The notes below the pieces were generated by a model. That model made no database searches. It was not told the DNA's origin and was given only the letters and a program-made list of their open reading frames with translations. A stretch of 64,000 nucleotides of DNA from CAYYWP01 sp050176585. GTDB lineage: Bacteria; Desulfobacterota; Binatia; HRBIN30; CADEER01. Shown in pieces: positions 52,540-60,657 of this stretch. Position 1 is the stretch's first letter. Each line of letters begins with the position of its first letter. Location of the stretch: positions 25,675 through 89,674 of the forward strand of contig JBFXHX010000018.1 in assembly GCA_050176585.1 (NCBI GenBank), written 5' to 3'. The position numbers were made by a program, and so were the translations under genes.

Positions 52540-54990
52540 ATGCGCCGCTGTCTCCGTGCCCTCAGTCGGCCCGCACTCTGCGCGGCGTTGCTCCTCCTGC
52601 CCGCTGCCGCGACCGCCGCGATCGAGGGACCCGGCGCCCAGGACGTACGCCGCGCGCTGACGCTGCTCAACGTCGCCGCCGAGGAGTACCGGGAAGGCGT
52701 CGTCGACGGCCGGGTGGTGAATGAGCTGGAGTATGCCGAGGCGCGCGCGTTTCTCGACGAAGCGGAGTCGCGCCTGCGCAGCGCCGCGCCGGACGCCACT
52801 GCCAATGCGACGGCCTTTGCCGCTGCGCGCGCGCTGATCGCGGAGAAGCAGCCCGCCGCGCAGGTCCGCGAGCAGCTCGCGGCGCTGAGCGCGGCCATCA
52901 GCGCCAGCACGGGCGTGAGCGAGCCGGTCTGGCCGCCCGCACCGCCGTCCGCCTCGCGCGGCCGCGCGCTGTTCTCGGAGAGCTGCGCCGCTTGTCACGG
53001 CGAGCGGGGCGATGGTCGCGGACCGACCGCGTCGATGCTCGTCCCCCCGCCGGCCAATTTCGCCGACCCGGCGTTCATGCAGAACGAGACTCCCTTCGAT
53101 TTCTTCCATGTCATCACGCTCGGCCGGAGCAGGTCGGCGATGCCGGCGTGGGGCGACGTGCTGTCGCTGCAAGAGCGTTGGGACCTGGTGAGCTTTCTCT
53201 GGACGGTGCACGGCGCGCCGGCGAACTGGAGCGAGGGGCAGGGCGTCTATCTCTCCGCCTGCGCCGGGTGCCACGGCTCCGCCGGCGCGGGCGATGGCGC
53301 CTACCGTGAGGTGCTGCGGTCGCCGATGCGCGCTTTGAACGACCCCGCCACGTTGGCCCGCACCACCGATGCGGAGCTGTACGCACTGGTCGCCGATGGA
53401 CGACCGGGCACCGCGATGCCGGGTTTCGCCGGCCGCTTGAGCGAAGCGCAGATGCGGTCCGCCGTCGCGTACGCGCGGCTGTTGTCGCTCGGCGGCGACG
53501 ATGGGGCGCGCGCCCTCGCCGCCGACGAAGGCGCCGTGGTGCGCTACACCGGTCTGCTCCGGCTACTCGCGGACGAGTACGGCGCCGCGGTGCCCGCCGG
53601 CGGTACCCCCGATCCGCAGGGGCTGATCGAGAGCGAAGTCCTGCTCGGCCAGGTGACGGCGCAGGCGCCGCGTGTGCAGAGCGCGCTCGCGGCGCGCGAC
53701 GCCGCGGCGGGGCGCGAGCTCGAGACCGCGGTGCAGCAGCTCGCGCGGCTGATCCAGGCCCGCGGGCCGGGCAGGGAGGTAAGCGCGGCGGCTGCGCGCG
53801 GCGCCGCACTGCTAGAGGCGCAGTTCCCGGCGGCCGCCGCGGCGCCGGTCTCGTCGCCCGACGCGCTCGCCGAAACGAGCCGCATGTTAGAGCAGGCGTT
53901 GGCGGCGTACCGCGCCGGCAACCAACGTGCCGTGTACATCGCGTCCGATGCGTATTTCATCTTCGATCCGCTGGAGAAGACCCTCGCCCTGTCGGATCAG
54001 GCATTGGCCCTGCGCCTGGAGGGGCGCTTCGGGGAGCTGCGCGCGGTCATGAGCCAACCCGGCGGCGAAGCCGAAGCCGCCGCGCTGGTCGCCGCCATGC
54101 AGGCCGATCTCACCGTGGCGCGCGAGGCCATGGCACCGCGCGCCGCCGGAGCGGCCAACGCGGCGTTCCAGGCCGCGTTCATCATCGTGCGCGAAGGGTT
54201 CGAGGTCGTGCTGATCGTGGGCGCGCTCCTCACCTACGCGGCCAAGACGGGCATGATCTCGCTGCGGGCGCCGATCCTATGGGGCGGCGCGGGCGGTGTG
54301 GTCGCGAGCTTGGTCACGGCGTACGCGCTCGTGCGGTTGTTTCAGGCCAGCGGCGCCGCCGCCGAGGTCATCGAAGGCGCGACGATGCTGCTGGCGGCTG
54401 CCGTGTTGTTCTTCGTCAGCTACTGGCTGATCTCCAAAGCGGAGGCGGAGCGCTGGCAGCGATACATCCAGGGCAAGGTCAAATCCGCGATCGCCCGCGG
54501 CAATCTCCTTGCGCTCGCCGGCGCTTCGTTTCTCGCCGTGTACCGCGAGGGCGTCGAAACCGTGCTCTTCTACAAGGCGCTGATCGCGTCGTCGCCCGGC
54601 CAGCTCCCCGCGATCGCGGGCGGGTTTGCGGGCGGCGCGGCAGCGCTCGCCGTCATTTACGCGCTCTATCAGCGCATCGGGCGCCGGGTGCCGATGCGCC
54701 CGTTCTTCCTCGCCACCGGCGTGCTGCTCTACTACCTGGCGGTGGTGTTCGCCGGCAAAGGCATCGCCGAGTTGCAAGGAGGCGGGGTCGCGTCGACGAC
54801 GCCGGTGGCCTGGGTGCCGCGCATCGAGGCACTCGGGCTCTATCCGACGATCGAAACGCTTGCCGCACAGGGTCTGCTGCTCCTGTGCGCGCTGGTCGCG
54901 CTCGTCGTCGCCCTGCGGCGCGCGCGCCGCTCCTCCGCGGCTGCAGACCTCGCCCTGGACAGCGCGTCGCCCGGCGGCGCGCCGCTTTGA
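52540..54990 (+). CDS. cytochrome c-FTR1 fusion iron permease
   Basis: An 816-residue fusion protein, probably for uptake of iron. After a signal peptide (LCAALLLLPAAATAA) there is a helical region, then two c-type heme sites, CAACH near residue 148 and CAGCH near 241, each with the downstream Met-containing part of class I cytochrome c. A further helical region leads to a C-terminal FTR1 permease with seven hydrophobic segments and both REXXE-type motifs: REGFE near 550 and YREGVE near 667. In fungi FTR1 works with a ferroxidase; here the hemes may pass electrons during iron transport. The start is the ATG at 52540; TTG at 52519 lies inside the Fur box. Confidence 0.9.
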   Translation: MRRCLRALSRPALCAALLLLPAAATAAIEGPGAQDVRRALTLLNVAAEEYREGVVDGRVVNELEYAEARAFLDEAESRLRSAAPDATANATAFAAARALIAEKQPAAQVREQLAALSAAISASTGVSEPVWPPAPPSASRGRALFSESCAACHGERGDGRGPTASMLVPPPANFADPAFMQNETPFDFFHVITLGRSRSAMPAWGDVLSLQERWDLVSFLWTVHGAPANWSEGQGVYLSACAGCHGSAGAGDGAYREVLRSPMRALNDPATLARTTDAELYALVADGRPGTAMPGFAGRLSEAQMRSAVAYARLLSLGGDDGARALAADEGAVVRYTGLLRLLADEYGAAVPAGGTPDPQGLIESEVLLGQVTAQAPRVQSALAARDAAAGRELETAVQQLARLIQARGPGREVSAAAARGAALLEAQFPAAAAAPVSSPDALAETSRMLEQALAAYRAGNQRAVYIASDAYFIFDPLEKTLALSDQALALRLEGRFGELRAVMSQPGGEAEAAALVAAMQADLTVAREAMAPRAAGAANAAFQAAFIIVREGFEVVLIVGALLTYAAKTGMISLRAPILWGGAGGVVASLVTAYALVRLFQASGAAAEVIEGATMLLAAAVLFFVSYWLISKAEAERWQRYIQGKVKSAIARGNLLALAGASFLAVYREGVETVLFYKALIASSPGQLPAIAGGFAGGAAALAVIYALYQRIGRRVPMRPFFLATGVLLYYLAVVFAGKGIAELQGGGVASTTPVAWVPRIEALGLYPTIETLAAQGLLLLCALVALVVALRRARRSSAAADLALDSASPGGAPL

Positions 54991-55019
54991 GGCGGCCGGC
55001 TTCCCCGGCACCGCGGCCG

Positions 55020-55215
55020 CGCGCGGTCGAAACCTCGAGAGCCCGGAGCGGACCGAATCGCTCGCGGCACTCCCGCGCCGCCCCGACCGCGCGGGCCGCG
55101 GCCGCGTCGTCCGCGACGACGATCACCTGCAGCACCGTGCCCGTCACTGGCGTTCCGGTGCGGAACCTCGCCGCCGGCGCGGCGGACGCGACGAGGACGA
55201 GCGCGCTCGCCAGGT
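55020..55215 (-). pseudogene. inverted N-terminal fragment of an ApbE-like gene (tentative)
   Basis: On the minus strand one open frame reads LASALVLVASAAPAARF, a signal-like segment, then GTPVTGTVLQVIVVADD, AAAARAVGAARECRE and RFGPLRALEV. This matches the N-terminal layout of ApbE flavin transferases, in which a signal is followed by MGTXXXI-type strand and a helix. It has no proper start or stop and faces the opposite way to the C-terminal ApbE fragment next to it. The similarity is moderate, so the assignment is uncertain. Confidence 0.4.
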
Positions 55216-55650
55216 GGCGGCCCCGCAGGCGAGCCTCGTCCGCTTGGAAGCGCGCGCGGGTCAGGGGCCAATGGTTTGAGCGATGTCCTCGCCGCCGCGC
55301 TGCGCTGCATGCGGGAGCTCTCGGCCGCGACCGGCGGCGCTTTCGATCCGGCGGCCGGACCGCTCGTCGACCGCTGCCGCCGACCGGAGCCGCCGGCGAC
55401 GCCGCCCGCGATCACCGCCGCCCACCGCATCATCGACCCGCGCACTGGCGCGCCCGTCTTCGGCGCCCGGTTGACGACCGTGCGCGGGCGATGCGACGAC
55501 GGCGGAAGCATAGTCGAAGCAGCTCATCGTGCTCGGGCGCGAGGGTTTGTCCGCGGCTGCCGCACAACGGGGCCGCCGCCATGTTGGTCGCAGCGATGCA
55601 TGGAACGCACGGGAGATTTCGACGTCGAGCGGCTCGGTGCGAGCGTGTAA
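55211..55650 (+). pseudogene. broken ApbE (FAD:protein FMN transferase) C-terminal part
   Basis: Parts of an ApbE protein can be read here in different frames. QASLVRLEARAGQGPMV stops at 55273; a one-base repair at the T run joins it to LSDVLAAALRCMRELSAATG and GAFDPAAGPLVD. Further on HRIIDPRTGAPVFGA is the conserved FAD-binding block of the family. A TAG at 55511 interrupts the next frame, TAEA-stop-SKQLIVLGREG, where ApbE has its C-terminal helix. ApbE attaches FMN to threonine in other proteins. With at least one frameshift and one stop the gene is dead or badly sequenced. It follows the iron permease gene. Confidence 0.65.
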
Positions 55651-55895
55651 GCGAGTGAAGAGCGTTCGCTGTTGGGCGCCTGTTTCGGTCGGAAAATCTT
55701 GGCGGCCGCCCGCCTGCTCGTATCCGACAGTGTAACGCGCACAGCCCAACGCCTTTCAGCGCACCCGTCGTTCGCCCCGATCCGGGCGATCGCACGTCGC
55801 GCTGCGCGGGCGCGGTGTTGTTCTTGACGGACGCCTCGCGCGGTGGGACAGATTCGCGCAGCGCCGGTGCTGCGAATCTCGCAGAGGAGGCTCGC
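55651..55895. other. intergenic region without recognisable features
   Basis: After the ApbE remnant I see no protein-like frame, RNA or repeat up to the next start codon at 55896. A ribosome-binding site (AGAGGAGG) lies at its right end. Confidence 0.5.
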
Positions 55896-56519
55896 ATGAA
55901 GCGCTTCGCAGTTGTTCCGTTCACTATGGCGGCTGCAATCGCGGTGATCGGCCCCCGCACTCCGGTCTCCGCTCAGCCGAGTCCAACGACCCCGGTTCAG
56001 CCGACCGCGACGGCATCGGCTCCGGCCACGGCGACGACATCGCCTCAGCCGACCGTGACGACATCGGCGCAACCCACGCCGACGACCACGCCAGCCGCGG
56101 CGTGTAAGGGCCAAGCGCGCATTCTCGCCAACATCCGCGGCGTGAATGTCCGCACCATCGATGAAAAGAGCTGCGTCCAGCAGAAGAACTGCGCCGATGA
56201 GAAGCACTGCAAGGTGCTCTCGGAGGATCCGGACGGCGGCGGCCCCTTGCCGGTGACCAGCTGGTGTGGGTGTCCAGGAGAGAAGGCGCCGCCCAAGGAG
56301 TGCACGACCCTCATCGTGCCCGATCCGAATCCGAAGCGGCCCGACCACGTGCGCTGTGAGGGCACGTGCCCAGGTGCCCAGAAATGCTGCCCGCGGTGGG
56401 TCGGTGCGGAAGGAACGGGCAAAGGCGCGGACCGCGGCTTTTGCGAATGCAGTTGCGCGGACCTCAGCGCGGGCAAGTGCCCGGCTTCCGGAGCGCCCGT
56501 CGCAGACGCTTGCGACTAG
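55896..56519 (+). CDS. exported Cys-rich protein with Pro/Thr linker
   Basis: A 207-residue exported protein. The ATG at 55896 has AGAGGAGG upstream and gives a signal peptide (FAVVPFTMAAAIAVIGPRTP to VSAQ). Residues 27-67 are a PT/AT-rich linker. The rest has about sixteen Cys, in patterns such as SWCGCPGEK, CEGTCPGAQKCC and FCECSCADL, which suggests a small disulfide-stabilised domain. No homology is recognised. It may be a surface or secreted protein. Confidence 0.65.
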   Translation: MKRFAVVPFTMAAAIAVIGPRTPVSAQPSPTTPVQPTATASAPATATTSPQPTVTTSAQPTPTTTPAAACKGQARILANIRGVNVRTIDEKSCVQQKNCADEKHCKVLSEDPDGGGPLPVTSWCGCPGEKAPPKECTTLIVPDPNPKRPDHVRCEGTCPGAQKCCPRWVGAEGTGKGADRGFCECSCADLSAGKCPASGAPVADACD

Positions 56520-56585
56520 CTGCGGCCGCGCGGCGAAGCGGTCGTGAGCGCGTCCGACCGCCGCCCCGCTACTCGGCGCGCCTCG

Positions 56586-57206
56586 TCACCTGTTCGCCGG
56601 CGCTAGCGCTTTCTGCATGGCGGGTCGCGCGTTGAGCCGGGCGAGATAGGCCTGCTGATTTGGCGACTCCTCGCCGATCACATGGAACCACTTCGCCAGC
56701 TGCACGGTGTAGCCCATCATGATGTCCGCGGCCGTGAACTCGCGCCCGCACAGGTAGTGCCTGCCGGCGAGCGCGCCCTCGACCACCGCCATACTCGCGC
56801 GGGCGCGCGCGATCGCATCGGGCACCAATGCGGCGATGCGCTCGGCTTCCGGCTTCAGCACGGAATGCTGGGCCAGATCGGAGAGCGGCGGCAACGCCGT
56901 GGCTTCGGCGTAGTGGAACCATTGCAGAAAGGTGGCGCGCTCGGGCGAGTCGGGGGCGGGTGCCAAGCGACCGTCGCCGTAGCGTTCGAGAAGGTACTCC
57001 AGGATCGCACCCGATTCGTGCATGAGCACGTCGCCGTCGCGCAGCGCCGGCACTCTGCCGAGCGGATGGATCTGCCGGTAGCGCTCGCTCTGCAGACCGG
57101 TTGGCCCGAGCGCCAGCACCTCGAGCTGGTAGGGCAGGGCGAGCTCCTCGAGCAGCCAGAGCACGCGCAGCGAACGGCTCTGCGGATAGTGGTACAGCGT
57201 GATCAT
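56586..57206 (-). CDS. glutathione S-transferase
   Basis: A 206-residue cytosolic GST. The start at 57206 gives MITLYHYPQSRSLRVLWLLE, with GAGGAG nine bases upstream; Met codons at 57215 and 57212 are too close to it. The thioredoxin-like domain has the cis-Pro loop RVPALRDGDV and the glutathione-binding HESGAILEYLLERYG. The helical domain has REFTAADIMMGY with the N-capping Asp box. The active residue is likely Tyr7 or Ser12, and the class is unclear. Confidence 0.9.
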   Translation of the reverse strand: MITLYHYPQSRSLRVLWLLEELALPYQLEVLALGPTGLQSERYRQIHPLGRVPALRDGDVLMHESGAILEYLLERYGDGRLAPAPDSPERATFLQWFHYAEATALPPLSDLAQHSVLKPEAERIAALVPDAIARARASMAVVEGALAGRHYLCGREFTAADIMMGYTVQLAKWFHVIGEESPNQQAYLARLNARPAMQKALAPANR

Positions 57207-57285
57207 TCGCATCATCTCCTCATCGGCGCTCCAGTGGGTGCGCCACCGGATGCGGTCACTAACCCGGCCGCTGCGCTCGCGCCAG

Positions 57286-58569
57286 TCAGCGCGCGCCGCG
57301 TGCGCGCCGCGCGCCCTGCGGCGGGGCGGCGTGCTCGGGCGCAGCGAGCGCAGCGGTCAAGCGATCGAGCGCCGCCGCATCGGCGCCGGGCAACGCGTCG
57401 GCGAGGGCGGCGCGCCACGCGGCGGTGGGGCTCGCGGGCAAGCGATCCAGCTCGCCGTACAGCGCGGTGTCGATGCGCCGGAGGGCGGCGCGCAGGCTCT
57501 CGAGGGAGTGCGCTGTCGGGGTGGGCTCAGCCGCGCGCTGGACCGCCTTCGCCATCTCGATGAGCTCGGCAAAAACCGCCGCCGCGCGCGCCGGAGCCGA
57601 CGGCGCCTGTGCTCGCGCCCGCTCGAGCACGCGCGCCTCCTGCCCGCGGTCCTCGATCGGCAGCCCGGCGGCGCGTTTTGCCGCCGCGACATCGGGCATG
57701 AGCGCCAGGCGGAGCCGGATGAGCGCTGCGACCGCCTGGCGCGCGGCGGCGGCCGCGTCCAGGTGTGCATCGGCGCCGAGCCAACGCCGGCGCTCGGCGT
57801 CGAGCCATCCGTCCGCTTCGCGGTCTCTCAACCAATCGTCCATGCGCCGGGCCAGAGCGGAGCGCGCGGCGGGAACGAGATACGCTTTGTAATCGCGGGT
57901 GAACGGCCCGCGCGCCACGACGTCGGGTGCGAGCCAGGCGCTCAGCTCGGCGCTGTCGGTTACCGCCGCGTCGGCGTCCCCGCGGCGCAGCGCCGCGGGG
58001 ACGGCCTGATTGTCGGCGATCGGCGTGATCGCGGCGCGCGCAAAGCGGCGTCGCGCGACGGCTTCCAGGTGCCCGCCTGCATTGACCGCGATGCGCACGC
58101 CCGCGCGGTCGAGGTCGTCGATGTCGGCGAAGCGCGCAGCGTCGGACGCGCGCACCAGCACCATCGCGCCGCTGGTGGCGTATGGGCGCGTGAATGCGCC
58201 CACCATCGCGCGATCGGCCCGCATCGTGATGCCGCTCATCGCGACGTCGAAGGAGGCCGCCGCGGTCGCCGTGCCGAGCTCGGGCCAGGCGAGGCGCACC
58301 CACTCCACCCGCACGCCGAGATCGCGCGCGAGCCGCTCGGCGACGGCGATGTCGAGACCGGCGCGGCGGCCGTCCGCGGCGGTCACACTGAACGGCGCGT
58401 AATCGCCGCTGGTCGCGACCCGCAGCGACGGAACTTCCGCCGCAAGCACGACGAGCGGCAGCGCCGCGGCGACCAGGAGCGCGGCGGCGAACGAGCAAGC
58501 GGCGCGCCGCGGCAGGCGAAGAACGAGCACGAGAGGAGGCCGATTGACACGCTCCCGCGCCGCAGGCAA
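57286..58569 (-). CDS. predicted periplasmic PheC-like domain fused to AroQ-gamma chorismate mutase
   Basis: A 427-residue exported fusion. After a signal segment (ACSFAAALLVAAALPLVVLA), residues about 50-275 form an SBP_bac_3-type domain: VATSGDYAPFSVTAADG, FDVAMSGITMRADRAM, GDADAAVTDSAEL and DYKAYLVPAARS, closest in pattern to PheC cyclohexadienyl dehydratases. Residues about 285-425 match secreted AroQ-gamma chorismate mutases, with LIRLRLALMPDVAAAKRA, GLPIEDRGQEARVLERA and LESLRAALRRIDTALYGEL. Together they would turn chorismate into phenylpyruvate outside the cytoplasm. The TTG start at 58569 is uncertain; a GTG at 58530 also works. Confidence 0.75.
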   Translation of the reverse strand: MPAARERVNRPPLVLVLRLPRRAACSFAAALLVAAALPLVVLAAEVPSLRVATSGDYAPFSVTAADGRRAGLDIAVAERLARDLGVRVEWVRLAWPELGTATAAASFDVAMSGITMRADRAMVGAFTRPYATSGAMVLVRASDAARFADIDDLDRAGVRIAVNAGGHLEAVARRRFARAAITPIADNQAVPAALRRGDADAAVTDSAELSAWLAPDVVARGPFTRDYKAYLVPAARSALARRMDDWLRDREADGWLDAERRRWLGADAHLDAAAAARQAVAALIRLRLALMPDVAAAKRAAGLPIEDRGQEARVLERARAQAPSAPARAAAVFAELIEMAKAVQRAAEPTPTAHSLESLRAALRRIDTALYGELDRLPASPTAAWRAALADALPGADAAALDRLTAALAAPEHAAPPQGARRARGAR

Positions 58570-58580
58570 GAGCGCACGAG

Positions 58581-59093
58581 ATGGCCACGCTCACGCAGGA
58601 GGAATTCACGCAGCTCGTCCGCGTGCTGGCCGACGAGCTCGGCGTGCAGCGCCTTCGCGACAAGCTGGTCGCGATGCGGGGACTGGTGACGCGGCGCGGT
58701 GCTCCGATCGTGGCGGCGCTCGCCGACCAGCTCTACCAGCTCACCGGCGGCATGCGCCGGCAGGTCCCGGCCACGCTCGCGCTGCAGGGGTTGTGGGCCG
58801 AGCAGATCGGCGCGGCCCTGGGCGAAGAGGGCGAGAAGGCGCTCGAGAGCCTGGCCGACCCGATCAACGCGTGCCTTGGCGAGCGCGACGCGATCTTGGA
58901 CGGCAAGGAAGCGGAGCTGGACGAAGCGCTGGCGCGCTACGAGCAACAACTCGCCGGAGCTGTGGGACCGGAGCGCGCCCGCCTCGACATGCTGCTCAAG
59001 GCCGTGCCCGCGGTTGCGGCCAAATTGCGCGCGATGCCGCTGCACTCCGCCGCGACCGCCGCTGACCGCCCCGGCGAACCGCCCAGCGCTTGA
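58581..59093 (+). CDS. protein of unknown function upstream of murE
   Basis: A 170-residue soluble, helix-rich protein starting MATLTQEEFTQLVRVLADEL. Acidic helices such as LGEEGEKALESLADPINACL and DGKEAELDEALARYEQQLAG suggest a bundle or coiled coil. The N-terminal LRDKLVAMRGLVTRRGAPIV is basic. There is no signal or membrane segment. It lies directly before murE on the same strand, eight bases from its ATG, so both are probably in one transcript. No family is recognised. Confidence 0.6.
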   Translation: MATLTQEEFTQLVRVLADELGVQRLRDKLVAMRGLVTRRGAPIVAALADQLYQLTGGMRRQVPATLALQGLWAEQIGAALGEEGEKALESLADPINACLGERDAILDGKEAELDEALARYEQQLAGAVGPERARLDMLLKAVPAVAAKLRAMPLHSAATAADRPGEPPSA

Positions 59094-59101
59094 GCCCGGC
59101 C

Positions 59102-60607
59102 ATGGCGCGGCTGCGCGAGCTGCTGCGCGCCGAGCGCATCGTCGCCGCGCACGGCTCGCTCGACGTGCCCGTGACCGGTATTGCCACCGACTCGCGCACC
59201 GCCGCGCCCGGTGATGTCTTCGTCTGCCTGCCGGGCTATCGGACCGAGGGCGGAGAGTCGCGCGCCGATCGGCATGAGTTCATCGGGGCGGCGGTGGACG
59301 CCGGCGTGCGCGCGCTGGTCCTCGAGCGCGACCTGGCGACGCCGCCCGGCGTCACCGCGGTCCGCGTCGACGATGCGTGGGTCGCCGTCGCGGAAATGGC
59401 CGCCGAGCTGCACCGGCATCCATCCCGCGAGCTCGCCCTGGTGGGCATCACCGGCACGAGCGGCAAGACGTCGAGCACGTACTTCGTGGACGCCGTGCTC
59501 GGCGCCGCCGGGCACCGCGTCGCGCGCATCGGCACGATCGCATACCGCTTGGGCGCGCAGGTGCTGCCGTCCGAGCAGACCACTCCCGAGGCGCCGCTGC
59601 TTCAATCGCTGTTGCGCCGCGCGATCGATGCCGGCTGCACCGCCGGCGTGATGGAGGTGTCGTCGCATGCACTTGCGCTGCACCGCGTCGTGCAGGTCGA
59701 TTTCGATATCGCGGTATTCACCAATCTCAGCCACGATCACCTCAACTTCCACCCCGACATGGACCACTACCGCCGGTCCAAAGGGCGTCTCTTCGAAACG
59801 CTCGGGAGCGGCGCAAAGCGCGGCACCGCCGTGGTCAACATCGACGACCCCGAGAGCGCGTATTTCCTCGCCGTGAATCGCGGCGAGCTGCTCACATACG
59901 GCACGTCGGCGCGCGCGGCGGTGCGCGCCTCTGACGTGACCATGACCCTGGAGGGCGTCGCCTTCACCGCCGCGACGCCGCGCGGGTGCGTCCCCGTGCG
60001 GCTGCGCCACCTCGGCGCGTATTCTGTGTACAACGCGCTCGCGGCGCTGGCGGTCGGCGAGTGCCTCGGGTTCGACCTGGACGCGATGGCGAGCGGCCTC
60101 GCAGCGGCGCCGCCCGTCCCCGGCCGCTTCGAGCTCGTGCAAGCGGGGCAGGACTTCGTCGTGGCCGTCGATTATGCGCACAAACCCGACGCGCTGCAGC
60201 GGCTGCTCGAGAGCGCGCGCCAGCTCGGACCGCGGCGCGTCATCACGGTGTTCGGGTGCGGCGGCGATCGCGACCGCGCCAAACGGCCGCTGATGGGGCG
60301 GGTGAGCGTGGCGCTGAGCGACCTCACGGTCGTCACCTCCGACAACCCGCGCGGCGAGGACCCGCGGGCCATCGTCGATGAGATCCTCGCCGGCGTGCGC
60401 GGCATCGATTCCGCGGGCACCAAGCACCTCGTCGAGGTCGACCGCCGGAGCGCGATCGCGCGCGCGATCGAGTTGGCCGGACCCGGCGACATCGTGCTGA
60501 TCGCGGGCAAGGGGCACGAGCCCTACCAGCTGATCGCGGGTCGAAAGTACGACTTCGACGACCGCGCAGTGGCGCGCGCAGCGCTCGCCGCGCGCGGCTA
60601 CGCGTAG
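59102..60607 (+). CDS. murE: UDP-N-acetylmuramoyl-tripeptide synthetase MurE
   Basis: A 501-residue Mur ligase that adds the third residue to the peptidoglycan stem peptide. The N-terminal domain has GIATDSRTAAPGDVFVCLPG. The ATP loop is GITGTSGKTSS near residue 117, followed by TTPEAPLLQSLL and VMEVSSHALALHRV. The C-terminal DNPRGEDP near 413 is the motif linked to meso-diaminopimelate use. YAHKPDALQRLLESARQL and AGKGHEPYQ also fit. An ATG at 59102 is preferred to the TTG at 59090. No other division or wall cluster gene is beside it, which is unusual because murE normally lies in the dcw cluster. Confidence 0.94.
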   Translation: MARLRELLRAERIVAAHGSLDVPVTGIATDSRTAAPGDVFVCLPGYRTEGGESRADRHEFIGAAVDAGVRALVLERDLATPPGVTAVRVDDAWVAVAEMAAELHRHPSRELALVGITGTSGKTSSTYFVDAVLGAAGHRVARIGTIAYRLGAQVLPSEQTTPEAPLLQSLLRRAIDAGCTAGVMEVSSHALALHRVVQVDFDIAVFTNLSHDHLNFHPDMDHYRRSKGRLFETLGSGAKRGTAVVNIDDPESAYFLAVNRGELLTYGTSARAAVRASDVTMTLEGVAFTAATPRGCVPVRLRHLGAYSVYNALAALAVGECLGFDLDAMASGLAAAPPVPGRFELVQAGQDFVVAVDYAHKPDALQRLLESARQLGPRRVITVFGCGGDRDRAKRPLMGRVSVALSDLTVVTSDNPRGEDPRAIVDEILAGVRGIDSAGTKHLVEVDRRSAIARAIELAGPGDIVLIAGKGHEPYQLIAGRKYDFDDRAVARAALAARGYA

Positions 60608-60657
60608 ACGGGCGCGCGTCACGGGGCACGCGACGCCGCCTCCGAAGCGAAGCCGCG

